A DNA stretch of 64,000 bases from Apibacter raozihei (GCF_004014855.1 NZ_CP034930.1:992001-1056000); one strand, 5' to 3'; positions 35,144 to 45,989 are shown, counted from the first letter of the stretch. The notes: a model not told the origin generated them from the letters alone. Program-made: numbers and translations.

Positions 35144-36046
35144 CTAACCTCTAAAATGCAAAGGTAAGGGATTCCCATCAATAAATAATAGGGAAATAGT
35201 TCCTAAAAAAATCCAGAATTTAATCATAATTATCAGAACCTGAATTAAACGTCGATCAGAAAACCAAAGTCCGGGTATAAGCCCCATGCATAATAATGCT
35301 GTGAGCAGGTAATATAGCCTGATTTCGACTAAATGTGGTTCAAAGGTAAGATGTACGGAAACCCAGGTTAAAAGTATAAGTAAAAAGATAAGTATTATTT
35401 TGGTTGGAATGAACCCCAAAGTGTTAGGAAGAGTATGGTATTGAAAAAGTGTGTCATATTTTACCGAATGAAAATCTTTAAAAATATCCCGGATCAGAAT
35501 AATGAGAAAAAGGAAAACGGCAAGATATAAAATGTAGGGAGCATAATTTTCATAGAACAGAAAGAGTGCCAGGAAAGGAAATATCATCAATATAGAATTG
35601 GTGAGATTATTAATAAAAACCAGCCGGCTGAGTTTATGACTATATAACCATATTAAGAATTGGTAAACCAGAAAAAAAATAAAAATTCTATAAGACAAAA
35701 ATAAAGTAATTGTGAGGGATATAAAATTGAAAATCAGATAAATTCTTAATGCAGTGCTTTGTTGTATAAATCGTTGCATCATTGTAGAAATAGGTCGATA
35801 AATTTGATCTTTATCCTGATCGTAAAAAAAATTAATGATGTAGCCCGCCATCGCACTGAGTGCCGAAGAGAAAACTATGCCGTGAAGTTTTATATTTTTG
35901 AATTTTTCCCAGAAAAGACCGGTGTGATCAAACAGGTAGAAAGCCGAAATGTACATTGCCAGAATAAGCATGATCACATTTAATATTCGTACTCTCACCA
36001 AAAGAGACAAATTAATAAGTAAAATATTAGTACTTGAAGCTTCCAT
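35144..36046 (-). CDS. UbiA-family prenyltransferase
   Basis: Integral membrane prenyltransferase, 300 residues, eight or nine hydrophobic helices. First Mg/diphosphate motif: N72-x3-D76-x-D78-x-D80 in NFFYDQDKDQIYRP. Second motif: RDIFKDFHSVKYDTL near 186-200. The acceptor is unknown; family members modify quinones, haem or glycerol-1-phosphate. It follows a mevalonate-kinase-like gene by 47 bp on the same strand, and this neighbour supplies isoprenoid precursors. Not MenA by obvious sequence, though MenA belongs to the same family. Confidence 0.78.
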   Translation of the reverse strand: MEASSTNILLINLSLLVRVRILNVIMLILAMYISAFYLFDHTGLFWEKFKNIKLHGIVFSSALSAMAGYIINFFYDQDKDQIYRPISTMMQRFIQQSTALRIYLIFNFISLTITLFLSYRIFIFFLVYQFLIWLYSHKLSRLVFINNLTNSILMIFPFLALFLFYENYAPYILYLAVFLFLIILIRDIFKDFHSVKYDTLFQYHTLPNTLGFIPTKIILIFLLILLTWVSVHLTFEPHLVEIRLYYLLTALLCMGLIPGLWFSDRRLIQVLIIMIKFWIFLGTISLLFIDGNPLPLHFRG

Positions 36047-36093
36047 AGAAGGGTTATGTCAAGTAAAAGTACAAAAAACTTATAATTGTAGAC

Positions 36094-37020
36094 TTAAAAT
36101 CGATAAACTACTTCTTTATTATAGCCTTCCAACATTTTTTCAGTCGCTTCATAGTCCTGAGTAAAGCCAAGTATATATCCACCACCACCGGAACCGCAAA
36201 GCTTTAAATAATAGGTATTGGTATCAATTCCCTTTTTCCATATTTTTAAAAACTCGCTTGGAATCATCGGTGTGAAGTTATTGAGTGCCCAAAGAGAAAG
36301 CTTTTTTAAATTTTTAAAGAAAGGTTTCATATCCCGATTCAGGAATGATTCAATACAGTCATTATTATATCGGATAAATTCTTCTTTAAGGGTTTTACGG
36401 AAGCCTTCATTTTTTAGCTTTTCAAAAAAGATGTTTACCATAGGCTCAGTTTCACCGGGCATACCGGAATTAATCAAGAAAACAGCGCCCTTACCTTCCG
36501 AAGTACGAGTTACACCCACTTTGTCAACCTCTGAATTTGACTGAATTAACAAAGGAATATTCATGTAACAAATCAAAGGGTCAATACCTGAGCTTTTTCC
36601 ATGAAAAAAAGATTCCATTTTTCCAAAAACTAATTTCAGGTCGGTTAAATCCTGTTTGGAAATTTGTTCGGAAGATAATTTATTTAAAGAATATTTTTCA
36701 AATATGGCTGCTACCAAAGCTCCGGAGCTTCCAACTCCATAGCCTTGAGGTATATTGGAATCAAAATACATTCCTTTTTCAATGTCATTTTTCAGACTAG
36801 CAACATCCAGCTCAAATTTAGTGGGTAAATCTAGTGTTTCTAAAAACTCTGCAAATTTTTGCAGAGATATATTTGAGGCAAGATGTATCTTATCTTCTTG
36901 TGAAGAAAACTTCAGAGTCCCTTTGTAGGAATCGAAAGGTAAGGTGAGGCCCATTGAATTTTCAATGATTCCGTATTCTCCAAAAAGTAAGATCTTTGCG
37001 TAAAATAAAGGATTTTTCAT
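36094..37020 (-). CDS. GHMP kinase, mevalonate kinase-like
   Basis: ATP-dependent small-molecule kinase of 308 residues. Substrate/ATP motifs: the N-terminal YAKILLFGEYGII (8-20), the phosphate loop PQGYGVGSSGALVAA (91-105), and the third motif LCGSGGGGYILGFT near 276-289. FHGKSSGIDP near 168-177 is typical of mevalonate kinases. It implies a mevalonate route to isoprenoids, known in many flavobacteria. The rest of the pathway is not in the window. Phosphomevalonate kinase cannot be excluded. Confidence 0.8.
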   Translation of the reverse strand: MKNPLFYAKILLFGEYGIIENSMGLTLPFDSYKGTLKFSSQEDKIHLASNISLQKFAEFLETLDLPTKFELDVASLKNDIEKGMYFDSNIPQGYGVGSSGALVAAIFEKYSLNKLSSEQISKQDLTDLKLVFGKMESFFHGKSSGIDPLICYMNIPLLIQSNSEVDKVGVTRTSEGKGAVFLINSGMPGETEPMVNIFFEKLKNEGFRKTLKEEFIRYNNDCIESFLNRDMKPFFKNLKKLSLWALNNFTPMIPSEFLKIWKKGIDTNTYYLKLCGSGGGGYILGFTQDYEATEKMLEGYNKEVVYRF

Positions 37021-37114
37021 GTGAATATTTGTTCCCTATTTAAAACGTTGCAAAATTACTAACAATTTTTCAACTATAAGCATTTTTATTAATAAATTTG
37101 CAAATGTAGTTGGT

Positions 37115-37639
37115 TTATAATGAAATAGATGATAGACCTTCGTCAGGATTTTCCTTTCCATCGATTTGGTCAATAGCCTGTAAAGCATTCATATCTCTGT
37201 CAAAATCTTTTTCTTTCACTACTCTTGTGTTTGACCATTTGTCGTGCCAGCCAGTTCTCCCAAAAAATGAAAGAAATTCAAAGGGTACAATACGAGAAAA
37301 ACTTCTGGACAAATAATTTTGCAGGGTAGGAGTTTCACCATATTCAGTTACTACTTTAGTTCCGGTTATGAATTTTCCAAAGCTCTTTCCTTTTAGTAAA
37401 GCTTCAACCGCCCACATAAATAAAGCATATAGAAGCATATTAATAAGTCTTGTCATAAGTTTAATTCCAGGCTCATTTACTATTTTTATTATATCCATAA
37501 CAGTATATTCTGAAAAATAAAAAGGACCTATTAATAAAATGAAGTATATGAGGATAAATACCACATAGTCTATAAAATAATTAATAAATCTAAGGCTTTT
37601 TGGAGCCAGATTATTTTCAACAATCGTAAATTTTTCCAT
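37115..37639 (-). CDS. RDD family membrane protein
   Basis: A 174-residue protein with two N-terminal and one further membrane helix in the RDD pattern: SLRFINYFIDYVVFILIYFI (16-35, Arg and Asp present), a second helix at about 65-80, and GKSFGKFITGTKVV near 85-98 followed by RSFSRIVPFEFLSF. RDD proteins are of poorly known function, some linked to ion exchange. Stands between the GHMP kinase and groEL on the same strand, separated from groEL by a strong terminator. Confidence 0.75.
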   Translation of the reverse strand: MEKFTIVENNLAPKSLRFINYFIDYVVFILIYFILLIGPFYFSEYTVMDIIKIVNEPGIKLMTRLINMLLYALFMWAVEALLKGKSFGKFITGTKVVTEYGETPTLQNYLSRSFSRIVPFEFLSFFGRTGWHDKWSNTRVVKEKDFDRDMNALQAIDQIDGKENPDEGLSSISL

Positions 37640-37663
37640 AGTTAGTTTTTTTGCAAAAATAAA

Positions 37664-37695
37664 AAAACTGTCAAAAAGATCTTTTTGACAGTTTT
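37664..37695 (-). terminator. Terminator of groEL
   Basis: Perfect 16-bp palindrome AAAACTGTCAAAAAGA / TCTTTTTGACAGTTTT just 22 bp beyond the groEL stop, followed on the minus strand by a T run. Confidence 0.88.
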
Positions 37696-37716
37696 ATATT
37701 TAAAAAAATTATTTTA

Positions 37717-39363
<1,647 letters not shown>

Positions 39364-39380
39364 TTAAAATGAATTTTTAA

Positions 39381-39659
39381 TTAAACGATTGCTAAAATAT
39401 CTGATTCTCTCATAATAAGATAATCTTTACCGTCCAGTTTCAATTCTGTTCCTGAATACTTACCGTAAAGAACTTTATCACCTACTTTTACAGTTAGTGG
39501 TTCGTCTTTTTTTCCGGTTCCAACGGCTACGATTACTCCTTCCTGAGGTTTTTCCTTAGCACTATCAGGGATAATAATTCCTGATGCGGTTTTTGTTTCA
39601 GCGGCTGCCGGCTCTACTACCACACGGTCAGCTAATGGTCTAATTGATAATTCTGACAT
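39381..39659 (-). CDS. groES: 10 kDa co-chaperonin GroES
   Basis: Lid of the GroEL chamber, 92 residues from ATG 39659: [20 protein letters not shown] at the start, the mobile loop [20 protein letters not shown] (22-41), and [21 protein letters not shown] longer open frame extends to 39836, but the conserved GroES N-terminus begins at 39659 and the upstream part is promoter-like. Confidence 0.97.
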   Translation of the reverse strand: MSELSIRPLADRVVVEPAAAETKTASGIIIPDSAKEKPQEGVIVAVGTGKKDEPLTVKVGDKVLYGKYSGTELKLDGKDYLIMRESDILAIV

Positions 39660-39739
39660 AACCTTATAATTTTTTTTGTTTAATTTAATTAAAAAAATGT
39701 ACTTATTGAGTTTTCGAAAAACATGCCAATACCTACTTG

Positions 39740-39776
39740 AATGACAAAATGAAAGTAAACGTGTCAAGTTGTCATT
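39740..39776. repeat. Inverted repeat upstream of groES
   Basis: AATGACAA (39740-39747) and TTGTCATT (39769-39776), 21 nt apart, about 80 bp upstream of the groES start. It could be an operator in the chaperonin promoter region. It does not match CIRCE or HAIR sequences as I know them. Confidence 0.35.
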
Positions 39777-39836
39777 ATAATTTGTTGTTTTAAAGTACTG
39801 TAGTCGGGACGATAAATATTCAAGATGTATACGCAC

Positions 39837-39885
39837 AAAAAATCCCGGCTTTTGTATTGCAACAATTTAAAAGCCGGGATTTTTT
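39837..39885 (-). terminator. Terminator of the DUF308 gene
   Basis: AAAAAATCCCGGCTTTT / AAAAGCCGGGATTTTTT (17 bp with A/T ends, GC-rich core) with a 15-nt loop, 15 bp beyond the stop of the minus-strand membrane gene at 39900. Confidence 0.88.
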
Positions 39886-39899
39886 AACTGATAGAAAAT

Positions 39900-40466
39900 T
39901 TACTCTATATTATCTTTAATGTTTTTAAGGCTGAACGAAAGGCCTATATAATAAATACCTAAGAAAATAAGGGATATACTAATCCAAATTAGAAGAGCAG
40001 CTAACCCTACAGGTGGAAAAAGTATAATGACAAATGAAAGAATGAGTTCCAATATTCCTAATACCAGTAGCCATCCCCAACTGTTTATTCCTAAATTCTT
40101 AAGATCAAAGGAATGACCTATTAGGCTTACACCTTTAAACAAAAGCCAGAAACCAATGAAGAAAGCTAAAATTCCCATTTGTGTAATCATGCTGGATTTT
40201 AATAATATGATACCGATTAGTAAATCTAATATACCTCCGGCAAGATACCATCCCCATGAACTGGTATGAGTGTTACTTAAAGAAAAGAAAATTTCGAAAA
40301 TACCCAGAACAAAGAAAGAAACTGAAAAAAATGTGGTTAAGAATACTAATGAGGGCGCAGGTTGGGTTACTGTTATTACCCCTGCAATAAGGAAAAGAAT
40401 ACCTAGAATAAGCATTACCCACCAATTTTTGACAATTCTTTTGCCTGTTTGAAGAAATGGTTCCAT
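39900..40466 (-). CDS. DUF308 (HdeD-like) membrane protein
   Basis: A 188-residue protein with six membrane helices arranged as three similar hairpins, e.g. WWVMLILGILFLIAGVITVT (15-34), WGWYLAGGILDLLIGIILLK and WGWLLVLGILELILSFVIIL. This repeated W-G/V-L-G-I-L pattern is the DUF308/HdeD family, associated with acid resistance in E. coli; the role here is unproven. Monocistronic, divergent from the ECF sigma gene. Confidence 0.82.
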   Translation of the reverse strand: MEPFLQTGKRIVKNWWVMLILGILFLIAGVITVTQPAPSLVFLTTFFSVSFFVLGIFEIFFSLSNTHTSSWGWYLAGGILDLLIGIILLKSSMITQMGILAFFIGFWLLFKGVSLIGHSFDLKNLGINSWGWLLVLGILELILSFVIILFPPVGLAALLIWISISLIFLGIYYIGLSFSLKNIKDNIE

Positions 40467-40614
40467 AATATATATTTTTATATTGTTTCTATATTTATAC
40501 GATTCAAAAATAATGCCATTAAACTCTTTTTAATTAACGGATTTCAAGAAAATATGTGTAGTTATGATATGTGTGATTATGAAATATAGAATACAATTAT
40601 TTTAGGTATTATTA

Positions 40615-41199
40615 TTGCAGTTTATTATATTACCTGTAATTAATGATGAAAACGTGGACTTATTAGAATTAATAGAAGAAGCAAAAAATTCCCGTCAACA
40701 AGCACAGAGCAAGTTGGTTAACTTGTTTTGGGCCGATATAAAAGGATATATTTTTTCTTTAGTAAAGGAGGATGATGCCGCTGAAGAGCTAACGGTAGAG
40801 ACTTTTACTAAAATTTTACAGAAACTTTCTCTTTATAATTCAGATTTTGACTTTAAAACCTGGTTAATTTCCGTTGCTCACAATTCCACCATCGATTATC
40901 TGAGAAAAAAAAGTAAAGACAGAGGGGTACATACCGATGAGTATCCGGATTTGGAAGATACTGGACCTTCTCCTGAGCAGCTTTTCATAAATCGGCAAAA
41001 TCTGGAAGCTTTAGAACATAAGCTGGAAAGTTTACCCGGTAACTATCGTAAACTGGTACAGTTACGCTATCTGGAAGGAAAAAAGCTTAATGATATAGTA
41101 GAAAAAACAGGATTGTCTCTGGCGAATGTTAAAGTAAGCCTTATGCGAGCAAAAAAATTGTTGGTTGAAATGCAGGAAACTAAAAAGTTAAAAGATTAA
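40615..41199 (+). CDS. ECF-type RNA polymerase sigma factor
   Basis: Sigma-70 family factor of 194 residues. Region 2 (about 25-95): SKLVNLFWADIKGYIFSLVK, ETFTKILQKLSLYNSDFDFK, TWLISVAHNSTIDYLRKKSK. Region 4 (about 125-185): ALEHKLESLPGNYRKLVQLR, YLEGKKLNDIVEKTGLSLAN, VKVSLMRAKKLL. No in-frame ATG precedes region 2; translation must start at TTG 40615 or GTG 40654. No anti-sigma gene is adjacent: the next gene overlaps it tail-to-tail by 4 bp. Its regulon is unknown. Confidence 0.88.
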   Translation: MQFIILPVINDENVDLLELIEEAKNSRQQAQSKLVNLFWADIKGYIFSLVKEDDAAEELTVETFTKILQKLSLYNSDFDFKTWLISVAHNSTIDYLRKKSKDRGVHTDEYPDLEDTGPSPEQLFINRQNLEALEHKLESLPGNYRKLVQLRYLEGKKLNDIVEKTGLSLANVKVSLMRAKKLLVEMQETKKLKD

Positions 41200-42728
41200 A
41201 CAGGAGCGAGTAGCTGTAATAATTTATTTTTGTCCGGTTTACCCATTGGGGTAAGCGGCAGATGATTGATAAATGTTATTCCTTTGGGAATCTGATACCG
41301 GGTAGCTCTCCCTTTAAGCCATTCCTGTAAAACTGTTTCGTCAGATACCCTCCGGTTTTTACTTACAACAAAAGCCCAGAGCCTCTGACCAAAATCGTCA
41401 TCTTCAATTCCAATTACAACTGCCTCTTGTACATATGGATGTTCACAAAGAATAAATTCCAGTTCAAGGGGATATACGTTTATGCCTCCAGATATGATCA
41501 TTTCATCAATTCTTCCTGTAAGATAAATGTAACCTGATTTATCTTTATATCCTAAATCGCCGGTATTTATTAATTGATTTTTATGAGCTGACCATGGGCA
41601 GGATACAAAAATTTGTCCTATTTGATTAATGCTTGTTGTGTTTCCATGACGATCTTTAATCGTTACAAAAGTCCTGTTGATGGGTTTTCCGATAGAGTTA
41701 GGGAAACGAGCAATATCCGAAGGGGTTGCAAGAATGCAAAATCCAACTTCAGAAGTTCCGTATGCGTTATATAGATGTACCTGATTCAGGTGATTACTGA
41801 TGTTTTTAATTAGAGATGGTGATAAGTGAGAGCCTCCGGAAATAATGCAACGTAAAGTTTTAAGTTTTTTTGAATAAGAGATTAGGCGGTTTAAAATGGT
41901 GGGTACTGTTGTAATGACTTCAATTTTTTCCGATTGAATAAGGTTCGCACATTTTTCAGAGTCAAAATCTGCTGTAAGGTTTATATGGCTTCCTAAAGAA
42001 ATTGACAGACAAAGTGCAGCAAATCCAAATCCATGATAAACCGGGGTGGTGATGTAAACGTTATTGTATTGATATAATTTTAGTTCGGAAAGTAATGAGT
42101 AAAAAGGGGATAAGAAATCAGATACTGAAGTTTTCCTTTCCGCAGGTTTAGGTTTTCCCGTACTTCCTCCGGTAAAAACAACAAGTTTTCCGCCATAAGA
42201 TTTGGGTAATGATAAATTAACTTGTTTCTGAGTTGAAAAAAATTGAATGGAATCTTCAAATAATCCGTAAGCAGGAATAGCTCGCTGGTCAGGCTGAGCA
42301 GTAATTACATTTCTTTTGTCAGAATCGTAAACTAGGAGATCCAACGGATGTAATTGTATAAAGTCTGAAAGTTGTTTCTCAGACATTTCTGTGTTTAAAA
42401 GATATATATCTATCCCTAATGCAGAAAAAGAAAAAATAGAATACAGCAGAGAAAGGTGATTTTTACATAAGATTCCCGCTTTGTTACCTGGGTTCAGAAT
42501 GAAACAATGTTTTAATTTTACGGCTGTTTGAAGAGTTCTAATATATAATTCCTTATAGGTAACGGATTCACGATCATCTTTAACAGCTATTCGGTTGGGA
42601 TATATTTTAGAAGCAAATTTTAAAAGAGTTAATAAATTGATACCATGCAGGCAAAAAGCTAAAATGAGAAAAAAAATTCCTTTCGGTGAGAGGAAATTTG
42701 CTTTATAAAGAATTCCTATTTTTTTCAT
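41196..42728 (-). CDS. AMP-dependent acyl-CoA synthetase/ligase
   Basis: ANL-superfamily adenylating enzyme, 510 residues. Phosphate loop VVFTGGSTGKPKPAE (183-197), YNAYGTSEVGF near 318-328, TGDLGYKDKSGYIYLTGRID, and the C-terminal PLTPMGKPDKNKL lysine. It has a hydrophobic N-terminal stretch (about 17-37). Likely activates a fatty or other carboxylic acid. It overlaps the upstream SDR gene by 26 bp on the same strand, so the two probably act in one pathway. Some actinobacterial FadD proteins share a similar N-terminal extension from memory. Confidence 0.8.
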   Translation of the reverse strand: MKKIGILYKANFLSPKGIFFLILAFCLHGINLLTLLKFASKIYPNRIAVKDDRESVTYKELYIRTLQTAVKLKHCFILNPGNKAGILCKNHLSLLYSIFSFSALGIDIYLLNTEMSEKQLSDFIQLHPLDLLVYDSDKRNVITAQPDQRAIPAYGLFEDSIQFFSTQKQVNLSLPKSYGGKLVVFTGGSTGKPKPAERKTSVSDFLSPFYSLLSELKLYQYNNVYITTPVYHGFGFAALCLSISLGSHINLTADFDSEKCANLIQSEKIEVITTVPTILNRLISYSKKLKTLRCIISGGSHLSPSLIKNISNHLNQVHLYNAYGTSEVGFCILATPSDIARFPNSIGKPINRTFVTIKDRHGNTTSINQIGQIFVSCPWSAHKNQLINTGDLGYKDKSGYIYLTGRIDEMIISGGINVYPLELEFILCEHPYVQEAVVIGIEDDDFGQRLWAFVVSKNRRVSDETVLQEWLKGRATRYQIPKGITFINHLPLTPMGKPDKNKLLQLLAPV

Positions 42729-43563
42729 TTTTTTTCACATAAAAAGTACATATTATTCTAAACCATTTACTTGCTGTCAGTGAGGCAAACTGACAGATAA
42801 ATAACCACCAGGGCTTGTAACTGTTTTGTTTTGAAATAATCGCTTTTGCAATTATTATAGCAGCATCTATGGGTTTTCTTGCAGGAAAATTTTTGTATAT
42901 CGGAGTGGGGACTATCATTCGTGTTTTCACTAATGGCAGATAAATAATGCTAGTAGTAATGTCCATGGTTTTTAATTCGGGTATATTAGAGCGTAACCAT
43001 TGGTCGAATGCCGTTTTTGATGCTTGATAAGCAGCCCAATATGGGGCAGGTTCAAGAAGAACATTTACGGCAGAGACGGAGATAATATGTCCTTTGTTTT
43101 TTTTTAATACCGGTATTAAGTAAAGACAAAGTTGAACCGGAGCAAAGTAATTCAGGTTCATGGTTCTCTGATAATCGTGAAATCGTTCTAGCGACTGATT
43201 CAACGGTCTTCGAATTGATTTTCCGGCATTGGATATAAATATATCAATTCCTCCACTTATATTTTTGAGGAAGTTAATTAAATTTTCACATTCTAAGGTG
43301 TTGTACAAATTACAACTAAAAACAGATACTTTGGTTCCTTGTTTTTCAATTTCAGATTTTAGGATTAAGAGCTTATCTGTAGAACGGGCAGTAATCACCA
43401 GATGAACAGACATTCCTGCTAGTAAATAACATAAAGATTTGCCGATTCCATACGATGCTCCGGTTATGAGTAAGGTTTTGCCAGATAACTTTTGTTCAAG
43501 CTTTTCCCTGTTTAAATTTAAAGGAGGATACAGAAAATATTCACAAAAGTTGAATTTATTCAT
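42703..43563 (-). CDS. SDR-family oxidoreductase paired with an acyl-CoA ligase
   Basis: A 286-residue short-chain dehydrogenase with cofactor loop GASYGIGKS (35-43), SNAGKS (111-116), SVSAVN (162-167), and YQASK (Tyr179, Lys183). An N-terminal extension of about 28 residues precedes the fold, and the C-terminus is basic (KWFRIICTFYVKKNEKNR). The 26-bp overlap with the AMP ligase gene indicates co-translation. Reduction or oxidation of an acyl product is likely; the substrate is unknown. Confidence 0.78.
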   Translation of the reverse strand: MNKFNFCEYFLYPPLNLNREKLEQKLSGKTLLITGASYGIGKSLCYLLAGMSVHLVITARSTDKLLILKSEIEKQGTKVSVFSCNLYNTLECENLINFLKNISGGIDIFISNAGKSIRRPLNQSLERFHDYQRTMNLNYFAPVQLCLYLIPVLKKNKGHIISVSAVNVLLEPAPYWAAYQASKTAFDQWLRSNIPELKTMDITTSIIYLPLVKTRMIVPTPIYKNFPARKPIDAAIIIAKAIISKQNSYKPWWLFICQFASLTASKWFRIICTFYVKKNEKNRNSL

Positions 43564-43627
43564 TTTTGGGTAGGCGAATGAAAATTTTTATTTAACTCAA
43601 ATAATTAAGTATAAGCTTTCGGCAATG

Positions 43628-44386
43628 TTACCGGATGAAAACTAAACGAGTATCGTCCGAATTTTTTTCAGAAAACTCATATCCATCTTCATGATAGGTT
43701 TTTAAATCTTCCACCTTTTTTATTTCATTTTCTGCGCACCAACGGGTCATTTTTCCTCGTGCATTTTTAAAATACATCATAATACTTTTAAGTTTTCCAT
43801 CTTTGAAATCTTTAAAGTCCACTTCTATAATCGGATGGTTTAATTCTTTGGTATTTAAAACTTTAAAGTATTCTTTACTTGCTAAATTTATGATAGGTTC
43901 GTCTTTTTTTAAAGTAGATTTCAGGTGGGTGGTTAGGGTTTCACCCCAAAACTCATATAAATCCTTAGAATTACCGGTTTTTAGTTTTTTCCCCATTTCC
44001 AGCCGATAGGGCATAACCACATCCGAAGGTTTCAATAGTCCGTAAAGACCTGAAAGAATAAAGAGATTTTTTTGTAAGTAATCTAATCCTTTTTTTGACA
44101 GTGATTCTGCCTCCAGCCCTCTGTATACTTCTCCTTTAAATGCTAGTACCGCCTGAAGACTCTCATTATTAGATGGTTTTGCTTTCCATGCCTGATTCCT
44201 TTCCCAGTTTTCTTTAGATAGTTTTGGAGATATATCCAGTAATTTTTCCAGCTCCGAAGGATTATATTCTTTTAGAATGGTTTGTAGCTGGTTACTACGT
44301 TCTATATATTCAGGCTGAGTTCGTTGGCTCCATTCTGATGAAGATTCCATGCTCATAAGCTTGGCTGGAGATAAAAGGATTTTCAT
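43628..44386 (-). CDS. yaaA: Peroxide stress protein YaaA (DUF328)
   Basis: A 252-residue YaaA protein: start KILLSPAKLMSMESSSEWSQ, then AFKGEVYRGLEAESLSKKGL near 84-103, LFILSGLYGLLKPSDVVMPY near 108-127, RLEMG, INLASKEYFK, and FKNARGKMTRWCAEN. In E. coli it lowers free iron during peroxide stress. It is complete and monocistronic, next to the Fe-S assembly genes sufC and sufD, a sensible neighbour for iron handling. Confidence 0.92.
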   Translation of the reverse strand: MKILLSPAKLMSMESSSEWSQRTQPEYIERSNQLQTILKEYNPSELEKLLDISPKLSKENWERNQAWKAKPSNNESLQAVLAFKGEVYRGLEAESLSKKGLDYLQKNLFILSGLYGLLKPSDVVMPYRLEMGKKLKTGNSKDLYEFWGETLTTHLKSTLKKDEPIINLASKEYFKVLNTKELNHPIIEVDFKDFKDGKLKSIMMYFKNARGKMTRWCAENEIKKVEDLKTYHEDGYEFSEKNSDDTRLVFIR

Positions 44387-44635
44387 GATTTATAAGGTTT
44401 ATTATTGCTAAGTTATTAAAAAATGATTAGACTCATTTTATTCTCATTAATATTCGTAGAATATTTGTGATACATCCTTGTACTTTGATAATAATAAAAT
44501 TGGCTATATTTTCTTCTGTTTTGTTATTTATAACAACTGTAATGTTGGTTATGCTTTAAATAGTGTTTAAAAAAAACAAGCCTTTTTTTATTAACAGTAT
44601 TGAAATTCAGATTTAATTTGTAATAATGCGAATGG

Positions 44636-44667
44636 TTAATTATTTGATTTGAAAATCAAATAATTAA
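44636..44667. repeat. Perfect 15-bp inverted repeat
   Basis: TTAATTATTTGATTT (44636-44650) and its exact complement (44653-44667) with a 2-nt spacer. All AT-rich, so weak as a terminator; may be a protein site or secondary hairpin 10 bp from the sufD terminator. Confidence 0.5.
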
Positions 44668-44675
44668 TTTTTAAG

Positions 44676-44708
44676 TAAAAAAGCCGCATAAAACATGCAG
44701 CTTTTTTT
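44676..44708 (-). terminator. Terminator of sufD
   Basis: AAAAAAGCCGCAT / ATGCAGCTTTTTTT hairpin with one mismatch, 19 bp beyond the sufD stop. Confidence 0.8.
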
Positions 44709-44726
44709 ACATATTTTAATAGTATC

Positions 44727-45989
44727 TTAAAAGTCGAAATCTAAAGAAACATCCAGTTTCTTAGCTATTACTTTATTAATTGTATTTTTTAATTCAGGAA
44801 GGGTAACTGTTTCCATTACGTCTGCGGCAAAAGCAAACATAAGAAGTGCTTTTGCTTCCTTTTCGTGAATTCCCCGTTGCTTCATGTAAAATAGGGCATC
44901 GTTATCCAACTGACCCACAGTACACCCATGAGAACATTTAACATCGTCTGCAAAAATTTCCAATTGTGGTTTAGTATCTATATTAGCCTTATCTGAAAGT
45001 AATACGTTGTTATTTTGCTGAAAAGCGTTGGTTTTTTGTGCAATCTCATGCACTTTTATTTTACCATTAAAAATTCCGTGCGCATTCCCATTATAAATAC
45101 CCCGGTAAAGTTCGTGGCTTTCACAGTTTGGCTGATTGTGCTGTACCAGCGTATGATTTCCTACTTCTTGTCCATTTCCGATGATAGTTATTCCTTTTAA
45201 AGTTGAATTTATATTTTCACCTTTATGATCAAAGGAAAGTTCATTTCGAGTGATTTTTCCTCCAAAGGTAAACGTGTGTATATATGCCTGGCTATCTTGT
45301 TCCTGTGCAACAAAAGTACTGTCCAGTAAATTTGTTTCCGGAGCATCATCCTGTATTTTATACAAACGGAAATGAGAATTCTTCCCCACAAATATTTCCG
45401 TAACCATGTTGGTTAAGAATTCGTGTTCGGAAAGAGTATGTACTTTTGCTGTAACCGAAGCCTGCGAGTTATCTTCAACAATGAATAAGTTTCTGATAGT
45501 CTGCAAAGCTGGTCTTTCCTGAGAACTGTTAATATACAAAAGTTCCACCGGTTTTTCTTCTACGGTATTTTTAGGAACATAGATAAAAGTACCTTCCTGT
45601 GTGGAGGCTGTGTTTAATATTGTGAAATATTCCTGATTTGTAAGCGTATTGAATTTTTCTGCAAAAATCTGCTGATACTTTTCATTTTTCAATGCTTCTG
45701 AAAACGGTAGTACTATAAGTTTGTCTTTTGGATAGTTAGAAAATTCAGGAGTAAATATGCCATCTACAAAAACAATTTTGAAAGAATCCAGATTTTGTAT
45801 GGAGTTTTGGCTTATTATTTCCTGAGTTGCGGGCTGATGAACTGCCGGAATGAAATTTTCCGGTTTAAATGCAGATACCCGTGTATATTTCCAATCTTCG
45901 TCTTTTTTGCTTGGAAATGCCAGCTTTTCAACAGAAGACTGTGCCTGTGTTTTTATTTTTTCTAACTCTGTATGTTGTAAAATATTCAT
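44727..45989 (-). CDS. sufD: Fe-S cluster assembly protein SufD
   Basis: Scaffold-complex subunit of the SUF system, 420 residues. N-terminal FPSKKDEDWKYTRVSAFKPE near 23-42, a beta-helix core, and the C-terminal signature CSHGCTVGQLDNDALFYMKQ and RGIHEKEAKALLMFAF with the conserved Cys and His. It works with SufB and the ATPase SufC. 43 bp downstream of sufC. SufB, SufS and SufE, which normally flank these genes in Bacteroidota, are not in the window. Confidence 0.95.
   Translation of the reverse strand: MNILQHTELEKIKTQAQSSVEKLAFPSKKDEDWKYTRVSAFKPENFIPAVHQPATQEIISQNSIQNLDSFKIVFVDGIFTPEFSNYPKDKLIVLPFSEALKNEKYQQIFAEKFNTLTNQEYFTILNTASTQEGTFIYVPKNTVEEKPVELLYINSSQERPALQTIRNLFIVEDNSQASVTAKVHTLSEHEFLTNMVTEIFVGKNSHFRLYKIQDDAPETNLLDSTFVAQEQDSQAYIHTFTFGGKITRNELSFDHKGENINSTLKGITIIGNGQEVGNHTLVQHNQPNCESHELYRGIYNGNAHGIFNGKIKVHEIAQKTNAFQQNNNVLLSDKANIDTKPQLEIFADDVKCSHGCTVGQLDNDALFYMKQRGIHEKEAKALLMFAFAADVMETVTLPELKNTINKVIAKKLDVSLDFDF

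Larger units (their letters stand above)
44387..44726. other. Intergenic region between sufD and yaaA
   Basis: No gene. It holds a perfect inverted repeat (44636-44667), the sufD terminator (44676-44708), and the yaaA upstream region at its left end. Confidence 0.6.

Noticed and set aside
39660-39836. N-terminal extension of GroES
   Set aside because: Non-conserved, promoter-like sequence; GroES begins at the ATG at 39659.
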